Assembly: GCA_002315285.1 (NCBI GenBank)
Contig: DCGR01000093.1
Span: 1 to 32,077, forward strand
DNA length: 32,077 bases
Direction of reading: 5' to 3'
Source of the DNA: Bacteroides sp. UBA1773
GTDB lineage: Bacteria > Bacteroidota > Bacteroidia > Bacteroidales > Bacteroidaceae
Shown one piece after another: positions 24,578 to 32,077 of the stretch (position 1 is its first letter; each line of letters starts with the position of its first letter). The position numbers and the translations under genes are program-made. The notes under the pieces were generated by a model, which saw only the letters and a program-made list of their open reading frames with translations, ran no database searches and had not been told where the DNA came from.

Positions 24578-24997
24578 TTAAAGGTTTTTCTTCAGTTCAT
24601 TGACCATTTGCTGGTATTCATCATCGTCGAGATAGATTTTGCCTGGATTCATCTGAAACACGTTGCCGAAGTCTGGTCCATCCACATACTTCGGAGCAAG
24701 GTGGAAATGCAGATGCTGTAGCTTGTCGCTATAGGCGCCATAATTGATTTTTTCAGGATTGAACGCCTGCTGCATGGCGCGGGTCACCTGCACCACATCG
24801 GCCATAAAGGCATTGCGGTCCTCATCGCTCAGCTCGTTCAAGTCACTCACATGGTCTTTGTAGCTCACTACACATCGTCCGCGATAAGTTTGTTCCTTGA
24901 AAAGGAATACTCTCGACACACGTAAGGTGGCGACCTCAATCATCAGGTTCTGGAAAGTGTTCTGGCAATACAGACATGTTTTAGGATCAGATTTCAT
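24578..24997 (-). CDS. HIT-family (histidine triad) protein
   Basis: 139-residue nucleotide hydrolase or transferase of the HIT superfamily. The triad motif is HLHFHL at 95-100, preceded by INYGAYSDKLQ. N-terminal CLYC (8-11) could bind zinc, as in some HIT proteins. The likely reaction is hydrolysis of a nucleoside phosphoramidate or dinucleotide; the exact substrate is unknown. Three bases separate it from the antiporter stop upstream, so the two are cotranscribed. Confidence 0.9.
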   Translation of the reverse strand: MKSDPKTCLYCQNTFQNLMIEVATLRVSRVFLFKEQTYRGRCVVSYKDHVSDLNELSDEDRNAFMADVVQVTRAMQQAFNPEKINYGAYSDKLQHLHFHLAPKYVDGPDFGNVFQMNPGKIYLDDDEYQQMVNELKKNL

Positions 24998-25000
24998 AAC

Positions 25001-27244
25001 TTATTTGTTTTGTGCATTGTTAATGTTGTTCGTCGTCAATTTCAGGATGTGTCGTTGCTCGCCCACCAGCCACACGATGTCGCCCTCCCTGAATGGCATG
25101 TCAGGATGTGGTTGTTGAAGCGCCCCTGGTTCACGTTCCACCCCTACGACAAGGCACTGGAACTCTTCACGAAGAGCACTGTTTCGGATGGTCATGCCCA
25201 CCAACGGAGAACCCTCTACGATTATGAGTTGTTGCAGGATCATTTCCTCGTGCTCTTCCTTTTCGAGGAGGCAACTGGAAGCATCGCCCGCAAATCGCAT
25301 CAGTTGCTCATCCGAACCAATAACCTGCAATCTGTCGTTTGGGAGGATGAAGTCCGTTCCTCCAGGAATGTTGATTCGCTGCGATCCACGAAGAATCGAA
25401 GTGATGTGTACCCCATATTCCGTACCCACATTCAGTTCCTTGAGCATCTTGCCTATCCATGCCGAATCTGTAGGTATTTCGACCATGCTCAGATGAATGT
25501 CGTGCGAAAGGAGTGATGTCGCATATTCGGGTTTCTTCGGCTCGGCCTGATTCCCATCTTCCCCATTCCAGTTGGCAATGAACTTCTTTTCTATCAGAAT
25601 CGACTGTTGTTTCACCTTGCGCGAAATCAACATGAGCAACACGATGGGCAGTGAAAGCATAAAAGCAAACAAGACGGAGCATTGATAGACCTCGATGAAT
25701 GTGTACGAAACGATAAGTGAGGCGAACGTGATTCTGAAAATGCCCATGCAAAACAATGGAGCATGGTTCGTCCGCTTGTCGCTCCACAGCTGATGGAACT
25801 GTTCACCATATTTTCTTGCCACCAACGCCCTGACAAACGGAGCCAGACACAGAAGCGTCAATGTCACATCCACAAGTTGTGCCCATCCTTGCGGCAGATA
25901 TGCATCGACAAGAGGATAGACGAAATACACAAATATGATCAATATGGCACAGCACACCACCGTATATACTCCAGACACTTTTGCAGTCGACAGGAGGTAT
26001 TGCTTCCATAAATTGTCGTTGTTGACAGGTTGTACTCTGGAGGTGTAATGATTCAAGACATTCAGCCAGGAATCAGGCAGGCTTTTACTGATCAAGCCAT
26101 AAGCGGGTACGGCAAGCCGTATCATGTAAGGTGTCAGGAAAGTCGTAAACACCGACACCGCTACCACCACAGGGTATAGGAACTCACTTGTCACTCCGAG
26201 TGAAACGCCCAACGAGGCTATGATAAAGGCGAATTCGCCTATCTGTGTCAAACTGAATCCACACTGCATGGCCACTTTCAGAGGTTGTCCCGACAACAGC
26301 ACATTGGTGCTGGTGAGTATGGTTTGCCCCAAAATTATGGCCAACGTAATGGCCACAATCGGAACAAAATACTGAACAATCATCTGCGGATCCACCATCA
26401 TGCCTACCGACACGAAAAAGATGGCACCAAACAAGTCCTTTACGGGCTCGACAATTTTATGAATGTTTTCCACCTCATTCGTTTCGGCAAGTATTGATCC
26501 CATGATAAAAGCGCCAAAGGCAGGTGAGAAATCCACTGCATTAGCATAAACCACCATACCAAAACAGAGGGCCAGCGAAACGATAAGCAAGGTTTCAGGT
26601 CCCATGAACCGTTTGAGCCTTCTAAGGATTGATGGAATCAGGAACACGCCCGCAACAATCCACAAAGTCAAGAAGAAAACAAGTTTCAAAATACTGAGCG
26701 CCATTTCAGCACCCTCGAATTTTTGGCTTACGGCAACCGTCGAGAGTATCACCATCAGCACGATTGCCAGCACGTCCTCGATAATCAGTATGCTGAGCAC
26801 CAAGCCGGCAAAATGCTGCTGCCGTAGGCCCATGTCATCGTATGCCTTGTAGATGATGGTTGTCGATGACATGGCGAGCATTCCACCCAGATACAGACAG
26901 TCCATCTGCTGCCAGCCAAAACACCATCCCACGAATATTCCCACCATTATCATGCAGAAAATGATACCGATGGCTGCCATCACGGCTGTCCACCCTATCT
27001 TTGCAATCTTCTTGAAACTGAATTCCAATCCAAGTGCGAACAACAGGAATATCACACCTATATCGCTCCACACATGGATGGTTTCCGTTTCGATGACAGA
27101 AGGAATCCATCCGAAGTGAGGACTGGCTATGAATCCTGCCACGATATATCCCAACACAAGAGGTTGTTTGAGCCACTTGAATATGAGAGTCATGATTCCT
27201 GCACAAATCAATATGAGCGCAAGGTCGCTGATAAGTGGTGCCAT
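25001..27244 (-). CDS. CPA2-family cation:proton antiporter with two C-terminal RCK_C domains
   Basis: 747-residue membrane protein. Residues 1 to about 385 are a Na+/H+-exchanger domain of the KefB/CPA2 type (ALGLEFSFKKI; FVSVGMMVDPQ; FSLTQIGEFAFIIASLG). A second hydrophobic block of about four helices spans about 420-550, then come two soluble domains: residues about 585-660 (EIPTDSAWIGKMLKELNV; LPNDRLQVIG) and 670-740 (EGSPLVGMTIRNSALRE; REGDIVWLVG), each shaped like a TrkA-C/RCK_C ligand domain. The usual TrkA-N nucleotide-binding domain between them is not seen. Probably exchanges K+ or Na+ for H+. Part of the run purF, pepT, gcvT, this gene, HIT, GH172. Confidence 0.88.
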   Translation of the reverse strand: MAPLISDLALILICAGIMTLIFKWLKQPLVLGYIVAGFIASPHFGWIPSVIETETIHVWSDIGVIFLLFALGLEFSFKKIAKIGWTAVMAAIGIIFCMIMVGIFVGWCFGWQQMDCLYLGGMLAMSSTTIIYKAYDDMGLRQQHFAGLVLSILIIEDVLAIVLMVILSTVAVSQKFEGAEMALSILKLVFFLTLWIVAGVFLIPSILRRLKRFMGPETLLIVSLALCFGMVVYANAVDFSPAFGAFIMGSILAETNEVENIHKIVEPVKDLFGAIFFVSVGMMVDPQMIVQYFVPIVAITLAIILGQTILTSTNVLLSGQPLKVAMQCGFSLTQIGEFAFIIASLGVSLGVTSEFLYPVVVAVSVFTTFLTPYMIRLAVPAYGLISKSLPDSWLNVLNHYTSRVQPVNNDNLWKQYLLSTAKVSGVYTVVCCAILIIFVYFVYPLVDAYLPQGWAQLVDVTLTLLCLAPFVRALVARKYGEQFHQLWSDKRTNHAPLFCMGIFRITFASLIVSYTFIEVYQCSVLFAFMLSLPIVLLMLISRKVKQQSILIEKKFIANWNGEDGNQAEPKKPEYATSLLSHDIHLSMVEIPTDSAWIGKMLKELNVGTEYGVHITSILRGSQRINIPGGTDFILPNDRLQVIGSDEQLMRFAGDASSCLLEKEEHEEMILQQLIIVEGSPLVGMTIRNSALREEFQCLVVGVEREPGALQQPHPDMPFREGDIVWLVGEQRHILKLTTNNINNAQNK

Positions 27245-27277
27245 AAACGTTTCTATTGCTTGGATTTTACATTCTCA

Positions 27278-28363
27278 TTATTTTCTGAAAGGAGGCTTTA
27301 CCACCACAGCCTTCAGCTTGCGACCACGTACATCGAGGTAGATTTCGCTACCCACGGCCATGTAATCGCGTTTCACATATCCCATGCCGACACCTATTTT
27401 CCGGCAAGGCGACATGGTACCCGAAGTCACCTCCCCTATCTTCTCGCCTTCGGCATTCATGATGTCGTATCCATGGCGTGGAACACCTCGGTCTATCATT
27501 TCAAAACCCACCAATTACCGCTGTATTCCTTCCGCCTTCTGCTTCTCCAGGATAGCGCGTGCCGTGAAATTCTTGCCTTCTGCGAATTTCGTTATCCAGC
27601 CCAGGCCAGCCTCGAGCGGCGAAGTCGTATCGCTCAAGTCATTACCGTATAGGCAAAAGCCCATTTCCAGGCGCAAAGTGTCGCGGGCTCCCAGTCCAAT
27701 GGGCTTGATACCAGCGTCCTTGCCGGCCTCGAAAATGGCATTCCAGATCTTGTCGGCGGCTTCCGGGTAGAAATAAATTTCGAAGCCACCTGCGCCCGTA
27801 TATCCCGTGTTCGAGATGATGACCTCCTTTTCGCCAGCAAAATCGCCTGTCCGGAAGGCATAGTATGCGATTTCGTCCAGGTTCACACTGGTCAGTGTCT
27901 GCAACACCTCTTTGGCCTTGGGGCCCTGGATGGCCAGCTGGGCCATGTTGTCGCTCGAGTTCTGCAATTCGGCGCCCACAGCGTTATGGCTTACGCACCA
28001 GTTCCAGTCCTTGTCGATGTTGGCTGCGTTCACCACCAGCAGATATTTCTCGTCTTCGTAGTGATACACCAACAGGTCATCCACAATACCGCCCTGCTCA
28101 TTGGGAAAGCAGGTGTATTGTGCCTTTCCCAAGGGGAGGACAGACACATCGTTGGAAGTGACGCTCTGCAAGAAGGCAAGGGCATTGGGACCTTTCACCC
28201 AAAACTCACCCATGTGCGACACGTCAAACACCCCTACCCCATTGACCACCGTCATGTGTTCGTCAATGATTCCAGAGTATTCGATAGGCATGTCATAGCC
28301 TGCAAATTCGTGCATTTTCGCACCAAGTGCAATATGCTTTTCGGTAAATGGCGTTGTCTTCAT
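27278..28363 (-). pseudogene. gcvT: Aminomethyltransferase (glycine cleavage T protein), broken by an in-frame stop
   Basis: T protein of the glycine cleavage system, which moves the aminomethyl group of lipoyl-H protein to tetrahydrofolate. The frame runs 361 codons, the normal length, but codon 283 is TAA (27515-27517). The 282 residues before it are the folate-binding N-part (MKTTPFTEKHIALGAKMHEF; NTGYTGAGGFEIYF; GLGARDTLRLEMGF). The 78 after it are the C-terminal barrel (VGFEMIDRGVPRHGY; MSPCRKIGVGMGYV). Relatives have Lys or similar before LVGFEM, so a single AAA-to-TAA change would explain it. It could be a recent mutation, a sequencing error or a read-through site. Lies between pepT (40-base gap) and the antiporter (33 bases). 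Confidence 0.88.
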
Positions 28364-28403
28364 GATTTTATGTTTTTTCTTATTGATGTTGGTTGGAGAT
28401 TGT

Positions 28404-29633
28404 TCACTTATTGCCGTTGGCTGTGATTTCCACTATTTTCACCACCACAGCCATGGCCTTTTCGATTGACTGTACCGGCACGAACTCATAGCGTCCGTGG
28501 AAGTTGAGTCCTCCAGCAAAAATGTTCGGACAAGGAAGTCCCTTGAACGAGAGTTGTGCACCATCCGTTCCGCCCCTGATGGCTCTCGCCAAAGGCTCCA
28601 CACCACATTCCTTGATGGCCTGCTTGGCAATGTCGATGATGTGCATCACCGGTTCTATCTTTTCTCTCATGTTGTAGTACTGGTCGTGCATTTCCAAGGT
28701 CACAAGGTTCTCCCCATGCCGTTCGTTCACGACATCGGCAAACGCCTGCAAGCGTTTCTTGCGTTGTTCGAAAATGTTGCGGTCGTGGTCGCGAATGATA
28801 TAGCTAAGGGTCGTCTGCTCCACGTCGCCTTCCAGGTTCGTCAGGTGGAAGAAACCCTCATAGCCTTCTGTTGCCTCCGGCGTTTCGTTGGCAGGAATGA
28901 GTTGCATGAACTCCGCTGCCACCTTCATGGAGTTTGTCATCTTGCCCTTTGCGTAGCCAGGATGCACGTTGCGTCCGCTTACATGCACCTTGCAGCCAGC
29001 AGCGTTGAAGTTCTCGAATTCGAGTTCACCCACTTCTCCACCATCCATGGTGTAGGCCCATTCGCATCCGAATTTCTCCACATCGAACTTGTGGGCACCC
29101 ATGCCAATCTCCTCGTCAGGATTGAAGCCGATGCGTATCTTCCCATGCTCTATCTCCGGATGCTCCATGAGATAAGCCATGGCACCTATTATTTCGGCAA
29201 TGCCAGCCTTGTCGTCGGCTCCCAGCAGCGTCTTGCCATTGGTCACAATCAGGTCCTCACCCTGGTGTGCCAGCAATTCCGGGAATCTCTTGGGCGACAG
29301 CGTCACACCGTCCTCCTCACAGAGCACAATGTCGTTGCCGTCGTAGTTCCCTACGATGCGAGGCTGTACGTTGGCGCCACTGCAGTCGGGACTGGTGTCC
29401 ATGTGGGCGATGAACCCAATGGTCGGTATCGTGCGGCTGGTGTTGGCAGGCAGCGTGGCATAGAGGTAGCCGTTCTCGTCGAGTTCGATTTCCTTCAGGC
29501 CAAGTTCCGTAAGTTCGTCCCTCAGATACCTGGCAAATATCATTTGTTTCGGCGTACTGGGTGTCGTGTTGCTATTCTCGTCGCTTTGGGTGTCGAAGCT
29601 CACATACTTCAGGAATCTGTCAATTACATTCAT
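28404..29633 (-). CDS. pepT: Peptidase T (tripeptide aminopeptidase)
   Basis: Cytoplasmic zinc aminopeptidase that removes the N-terminal residue of tripeptides; M20 family, 409 residues as usual. Zinc ligands and catalytic residues are visible: AHMDTSPD (His77, Asp79), GADDKAGIAEI (Asp140), NPDEEIGMGAHKF (Glu174 catalytic, Glu175), and the C-terminal GGLNFHGRYEF. The dimerisation insert lies between. Starts 49 bases after the PurF paralogue stop and ends 40 bases before gcvT, on the same strand and without its own promoter. Confidence 0.95.
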   Translation of the reverse strand: MNVIDRFLKYVSFDTQSDENSNTTPSTPKQMIFARYLRDELTELGLKEIELDENGYLYATLPANTSRTIPTIGFIAHMDTSPDCSGANVQPRIVGNYDGNDIVLCEEDGVTLSPKRFPELLAHQGEDLIVTNGKTLLGADDKAGIAEIIGAMAYLMEHPEIEHGKIRIGFNPDEEIGMGAHKFDVEKFGCEWAYTMDGGEVGELEFENFNAAGCKVHVSGRNVHPGYAKGKMTNSMKVAAEFMQLIPANETPEATEGYEGFFHLTNLEGDVEQTTLSYIIRDHDRNIFEQRKKRLQAFADVVNERHGENLVTLEMHDQYYNMREKIEPVMHIIDIAKQAIKECGVEPLARAIRGGTDGAQLSFKGLPCPNIFAGGLNFHGRYEFVPVQSIEKAMAVVVKIVEITANGNK

Positions 29634-29682
29634 GGCTATTCGTTTTTTTTCATTGTCGTTTTCTTCTCAGTCCGTCGGTTGG

Positions 29683-31089
29683 TCAGAAATGGCTGCTTCC
29701 ATCGAAGCAATGGGTGCAGAGCTGGCACTTGGGCAGTCCGATGGCCTTGACCAGGTTCTCCAGCTTGTTGAATTTCAGTGTGGTCATGCCAAACTGCTTC
29801 CTGATTTCCTCCACCATGGCCTTATATTCCGGCGAGTCGGTTTGGGCATACTTGTCAAGGTTTTCGGTACTGTTGCCCTGTAGTTTCTCAATGATGCGTC
29901 TGGTTATCAGCTCCATGTCGTTTTTCGAGGCGCTGAAGTTGATGAACGGGCAGCCGAAGATGAGCGGTGGACAGGCTATTCGCATGTGCACCTCACGTGC
30001 TCCATAGTCGAACAAGATGCGCGTATTGTCGTGCAGCTGTGTGCCACGCACAATGCTGTCATCGCAGAAGAGCACCCGCTTGCCATTCAGCATGGCGCGG
30101 TTCGGAATCAGTTTCATCTTGGCCACGAGGTTGCGTGTGAGCTGCGATGCTGGCATGAAGCTGCGCGGCCATGTCGGGGTGTATTTGGTTATGGCCCGAT
30201 GGTAAGGCACGCCCTTGCCCTCGGCATAGCCGAGAGCCATGCCCACGCCACTGTCGGGGATGCCACACACACAGTCAACGTCCGATGAATCTTCCTTGCC
30301 CATCATCACGCCACTGTCGAAACGCACCTGTTCCACGTTCTTGCCTTCGTAGCACGACACAGGGAATCCGTAATATACCCAGAGGAACGAACATATTTGC
30401 ATCCCCTTGTCGGCAGTGCGAAGCTGCTCGACCCCATCGGCATGGAGGCGCACCACCTCGCCCGGTCCCAAGTATCGGTCAATGTCGTACCCCAGGTTCG
30501 GGAAGCTGCTCGACTCGCTGCTTGCGCCATAAGCGCCCTCCTTCCTTCCTATCACGATGGGAGTCCTTCCCCATCGGTCGCGGGCACAGATTATTCCGTT
30601 TTCCGTCAGGATCAGCATGGAGCACGAACCCTTCACCTTATTATATACGTTTTCCACGCCCTCTACCCACGTCTTTCCCTGGATGAGCAGCAATGCGATG
30701 AGTTCCGTCTGGTTTGTCTTGCCCATGCTCATTTCCGACAGGTGCATGTTTCCCGACAGCAGTTCGGTTTCCAGTTCCTTGATGTTGTTCACCTTGGCCA
30801 CGGTGACCAGTGCGAACTTGCCCAAATGGCAATTGATGACGATAGGCTGCGGATCGGTGTCGCTGATTACGCCAACGCCGGCATTTCCTTTGAAGGTGTG
30901 GAGTTGCGATTCGAATTTGCTGCGGAAATACGAGCTTTCCAAGTTGTGTATGACGCGCGTAAATCCATTGTCCTTGCAATATGTAGCCAACCCACCTCTT
31001 TTCGTGCCGAGGTGTGAGTTATAGTCCGTACCGTAGAACAAGTCCTCGATACACGGCTTAAAGCTTATTGACCCAAAGAAACCACCCAT
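29683..31089 (-). CDS. Amidophosphoribosyltransferase-family protein without the N-terminal Cys nucleophile (PurF paralogue)
   Basis: 468-residue PurF homologue. True PurF begins MCG, and Cys2 (exposed after Met or propeptide removal) hydrolyses glutamine. Here the start is MGGFFGSISF, so the nucleophile is Gly2 and the glutaminase site should be dead. The phosphoribosyltransferase half is intact: CGIPDSGVGMALGYAEGKG (275-293) and the PRPP loop VLFCDDSIVRGTQ (339-351). Cysteines that could hold a 4Fe-4S cluster are Cys233, Cys373/Cys380, Cys455 and Cys458. As I recall, related Cys-less proteins occur across Bacteroidales beside a normal PurF, so this is probably a conserved paralogue rather than a broken gene. 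It may use free ammonia or do another PRPP reaction. First gene of the run down to GH172. Confidence 0.88.
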   Translation of the reverse strand: MGGFFGSISFKPCIEDLFYGTDYNSHLGTKRGGLATYCKDNGFTRVIHNLESSYFRSKFESQLHTFKGNAGVGVISDTDPQPIVINCHLGKFALVTVAKVNNIKELETELLSGNMHLSEMSMGKTNQTELIALLLIQGKTWVEGVENVYNKVKGSCSMLILTENGIICARDRWGRTPIVIGRKEGAYGASSESSSFPNLGYDIDRYLGPGEVVRLHADGVEQLRTADKGMQICSFLWVYYGFPVSCYEGKNVEQVRFDSGVMMGKEDSSDVDCVCGIPDSGVGMALGYAEGKGVPYHRAITKYTPTWPRSFMPASQLTRNLVAKMKLIPNRAMLNGKRVLFCDDSIVRGTQLHDNTRILFDYGAREVHMRIACPPLIFGCPFINFSASKNDMELITRRIIEKLQGNSTENLDKYAQTDSPEYKAMVEEIRKQFGMTTLKFNKLENLVKAIGLPKCQLCTHCFDGSSHF

Positions 31090-31138
31090 TTGTTCGTTAT
31101 GTTGACGTTAAATCAAAATCCTTATTCGTTAGATGCCG

Positions 31139-31146
31139 CAAAGATA
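31139..31146 (-). promoter_or_regulatory. -7 element upstream of the PurF paralogue
   Basis: TATCTTTG on the minus strand is an exact -7 element about 50 bases before the start. No good -33 TTTG is visible 18-20 bases upstream. Confidence 0.5.
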
Positions 31147-31191
31147 GCAAATAATCCCGACATCCGGCACACACTTTTTCTGATATTCGTC

Positions 31192-31452
31192 CTACTGCCA
31201 ACGCATGTCCTCGTACTTCACCTTCTTTTCAGTCGCAAGGTTGAGCCATTCTCCCTCAGGGAAAACACAATCCACCAGCTTGAAGCCAAAGGCATTGGCA
31301 TTCTGTTCCTCCTGAATCTGCTTGTCGTCCAGCATCTTCATGTAGAGAACATATGTCAACTGCTCCAACACCGTCATAGGGTTGGGGATACCTGCCGTCC
31401 AGAAATACTCCCAGATACGGTCTATCTTATTCTTTAGTTCGCCTGTAATCAT
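31192..31452 (-). pseudogene. Truncated type I restriction methylase subunit (HsdM N-terminal fragment)
   Basis: 86 residues that match only the N-terminal helical domain of HsdM: MITGELKNKIDRIWEYFWTA, then LEQLTYVLYMKMLDDKQ and CVFPEGEW, ending KYEDMRWQ before a TAG. Full HsdM is about 500 residues and continues after MRW with the methylase domain; none of the S-adenosylmethionine or NPPF motifs is present. No hsdR or hsdS is near. It keeps its start and a TAACTTTG -7 element (31490-31497), so it may still be transcribed. Best read as a relic of a lost system or a site of past rearrangement. A small independent protein cannot be excluded. Confidence 0.75.
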
Positions 31453-31489
31453 ATAGCTTCTATATTTCTTTTGTTTTGAATTACGGGTG

Positions 31490-31497
31490 CAAAGTTA
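31490..31497 (-). promoter_or_regulatory. -7 element upstream of the HsdM fragment
   Basis: TAACTTTG on the minus strand, 37 bases before the fragment start; no clear -33 element. Confidence 0.4.
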
Positions 31498-31610
31498 CAA
31501 ACTATATGTGCAGTCATTCTGCACGGGAAAAGATTTTTTTAAAATTAGTCAAATAATCTGTTATCTTCCTGTCTCTTGACAGACACTATCACTGGACGAA
31601 GTAATCTAAT

Positions 31611-31646
31611 GTTCCCAATATCGCTTGTAAGATTCATTTTGGGAAC
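31611..31646. repeat. Inverted repeat GTTCCCAA / TTGGGAAC
   Basis: Perfect 8-bp arms at 31611-31618 and 31639-31646 around a 20-base loop. It lies next to a second, longer hairpin in the 281-base stretch 31453-31733, where I see no gene. Confidence 0.6.
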
Positions 31647-31649
31647 AAC

Positions 31650-31693
31650 AAACCCACTGACAATCGGCATTCCTACTGAAAATCAGTGGGTTT
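31650..31693 (-). terminator. Inverted repeat, likely terminator of the small unknown gene
   Basis: AAACCCACTGA (31650-31660) and TCAGTGGGTTT (31683-31693) are perfect 11-bp arms around 22 bases. An inner hairpin ACTGA-TTT-TCAGT can form instead. It lies about 40 bases after the gene at 31734-31973 on the minus strand; the arms' own T run could act in either direction. Confidence 0.5.
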
Positions 31694-31733
31694 ATCTATT
31701 CAGCCGTCAATCTTGACAGGATAAAAAGTAGTA

Positions 31734-31973
31734 CTACATTGGTATCATATAAGATTCCAACAAATGAGACAACCAATCACGATACTCATAAGCTTCCTTC
31801 TCATCATCGAATATTATCATTCCATAAACCGATGTGTTATTCATGCCTTTGTTTAGCCCCCCAACAAAAACTTGACTTTTGACGGTTAAGTTGCATAAAT
31901 GGCAGCACTGTGGTACAGAAATGTACCAATATCGATGACCAATAACAAGTTGACTCTTTTGAATAACTCTCAT
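31734..31973 (-). CDS. Small protein of unknown function
   Basis: 79 residues that I do not recognise. Starts MRVIQKSQLVIGHRYWY, has a Cys cluster (CCHLC) at 23-27 that could bind metal, and an acidic helical C-terminus (FDDEKEAYEYRDWLSHLLES). Hydrophobic and charged residues alternate as in a real protein, and an inverted repeat follows the stop. No consensus promoter is clear upstream. Its neighbours are the hsdM relic and the window edge, so it may belong to an accessory segment. Confidence 0.4.
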   Translation of the reverse strand: MRVIQKSQLVIGHRYWYISVPQCCHLCNLTVKSQVFVGGLNKGMNNTSVYGMIIFDDEKEAYEYRDWLSHLLESYMIPM

Positions 31974-32077
31974 AACAAATCAAATTTTAAATAAAAACAA
32001 TATGTAAAATAAAACACACATTATAGGGTTTTACCCCTGCGAGAACGTCTTAATGATGGTAGCGCTCAAAGAGTACC

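Noticed and set aside
27515..28363. Reading the N-terminal 282 codons of gcvT as a complete shorter gene
   Set aside because: The next frame continues the same protein in register to the normal GcvT length, so the stop splits one gene.
28497..29750. Long open frame on the plus strand (417 codons)
   Set aside because: It lies antisense to pepT, whose motifs are complete. The translated product has no recognisable domain and a composition typical of a shadow frame.
31508..31524. Hairpin GTGCAG-TCATT-CTGCAC followed by a T run on the plus strand
   Set aside because: No plus-strand gene ends nearby, and the arms are short; it may be chance, though it adds to the inverted repeats in this region.
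32053..32077. Possible start of a plus-strand gene (ATG ATG GTA GCG) at the right edge
   Set aside because: Only eight codons are visible, without a promoter; the minus strand is also open there for a few codons. Nothing can be concluded.

Overview
The window looks like a chromosome segment from a Bacteroidales bacterium, most likely Prevotella/Segatella-like. The evidence is the repeated Bacteroidetes promoter form (TTTG, 18-20 bases, TAnnTTTG), starts without Shine-Dalgarno sequences, an outer-membrane beta-barrel receptor with a carboxypeptidase-like N-domain, a two-cysteine OxyR facing a thioredoxin gene, and the family make-up of the proteins. The genus is an inference; no rRNA is present.

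Layout. 1-544: GNAT acetyltransferase cut by the left edge and frameshifted. 766-2029: tRNA-Pro and aroB on the minus strand. 2167-5088: large outer-membrane receptor-like protein. 5122-10829: tight plus-strand operon (PASTA membrane protein, RluD-type pseudouridine synthase, Ddl, acyltransferase, lipoprotein, exported metallophosphoesterase) joining cell-envelope and ribosome functions. 10912-12971: oxyR diverging from a thioredoxin gene, then a QueD-like protein with a zinc ribbon. 13077-14807: pgk and a tRNA-Asp/Glu/Gly operon on the minus strand. 14930-16453: uracil/xanthine-type permease with a strong terminator. 16554-21195: compact operon with HprK-like kinase, S24/S26 peptidase, PqqD-like protein, ABC exporter and DacB. 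21278-23319: SDR dehydrogenase and a family 2 glycosyltransferase. 23321-31146: minus-strand run purF paralogue, pepT, gcvT, cation:proton antiporter, HIT protein, GH172 (DUF2961) protein. 31192-32077: hsdM fragment, a cluster of inverted repeats and one small unknown gene.

The best candidate for an undescribed system is the 16573-19845 operon. It has four of the parts expected of a ribosomally made, modified peptide pathway (recognition-element protein, HPr-kinase-like enzyme, leader-type peptidase, exporter) but no recognisable precursor gene and no cyclase. Its genes overlap by 4-10 bases, so they are probably translated together.

Several genes carry lesions or missing key residues: frameshift in the GNAT gene, in-frame TAA in gcvT, truncated hsdM, PurF paralogue without the N-terminal Cys nucleophile, QueD-like protein without the usual catalytic Cys. 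The first three could be real decay or assembly error; the last two look like intact divergent proteins.
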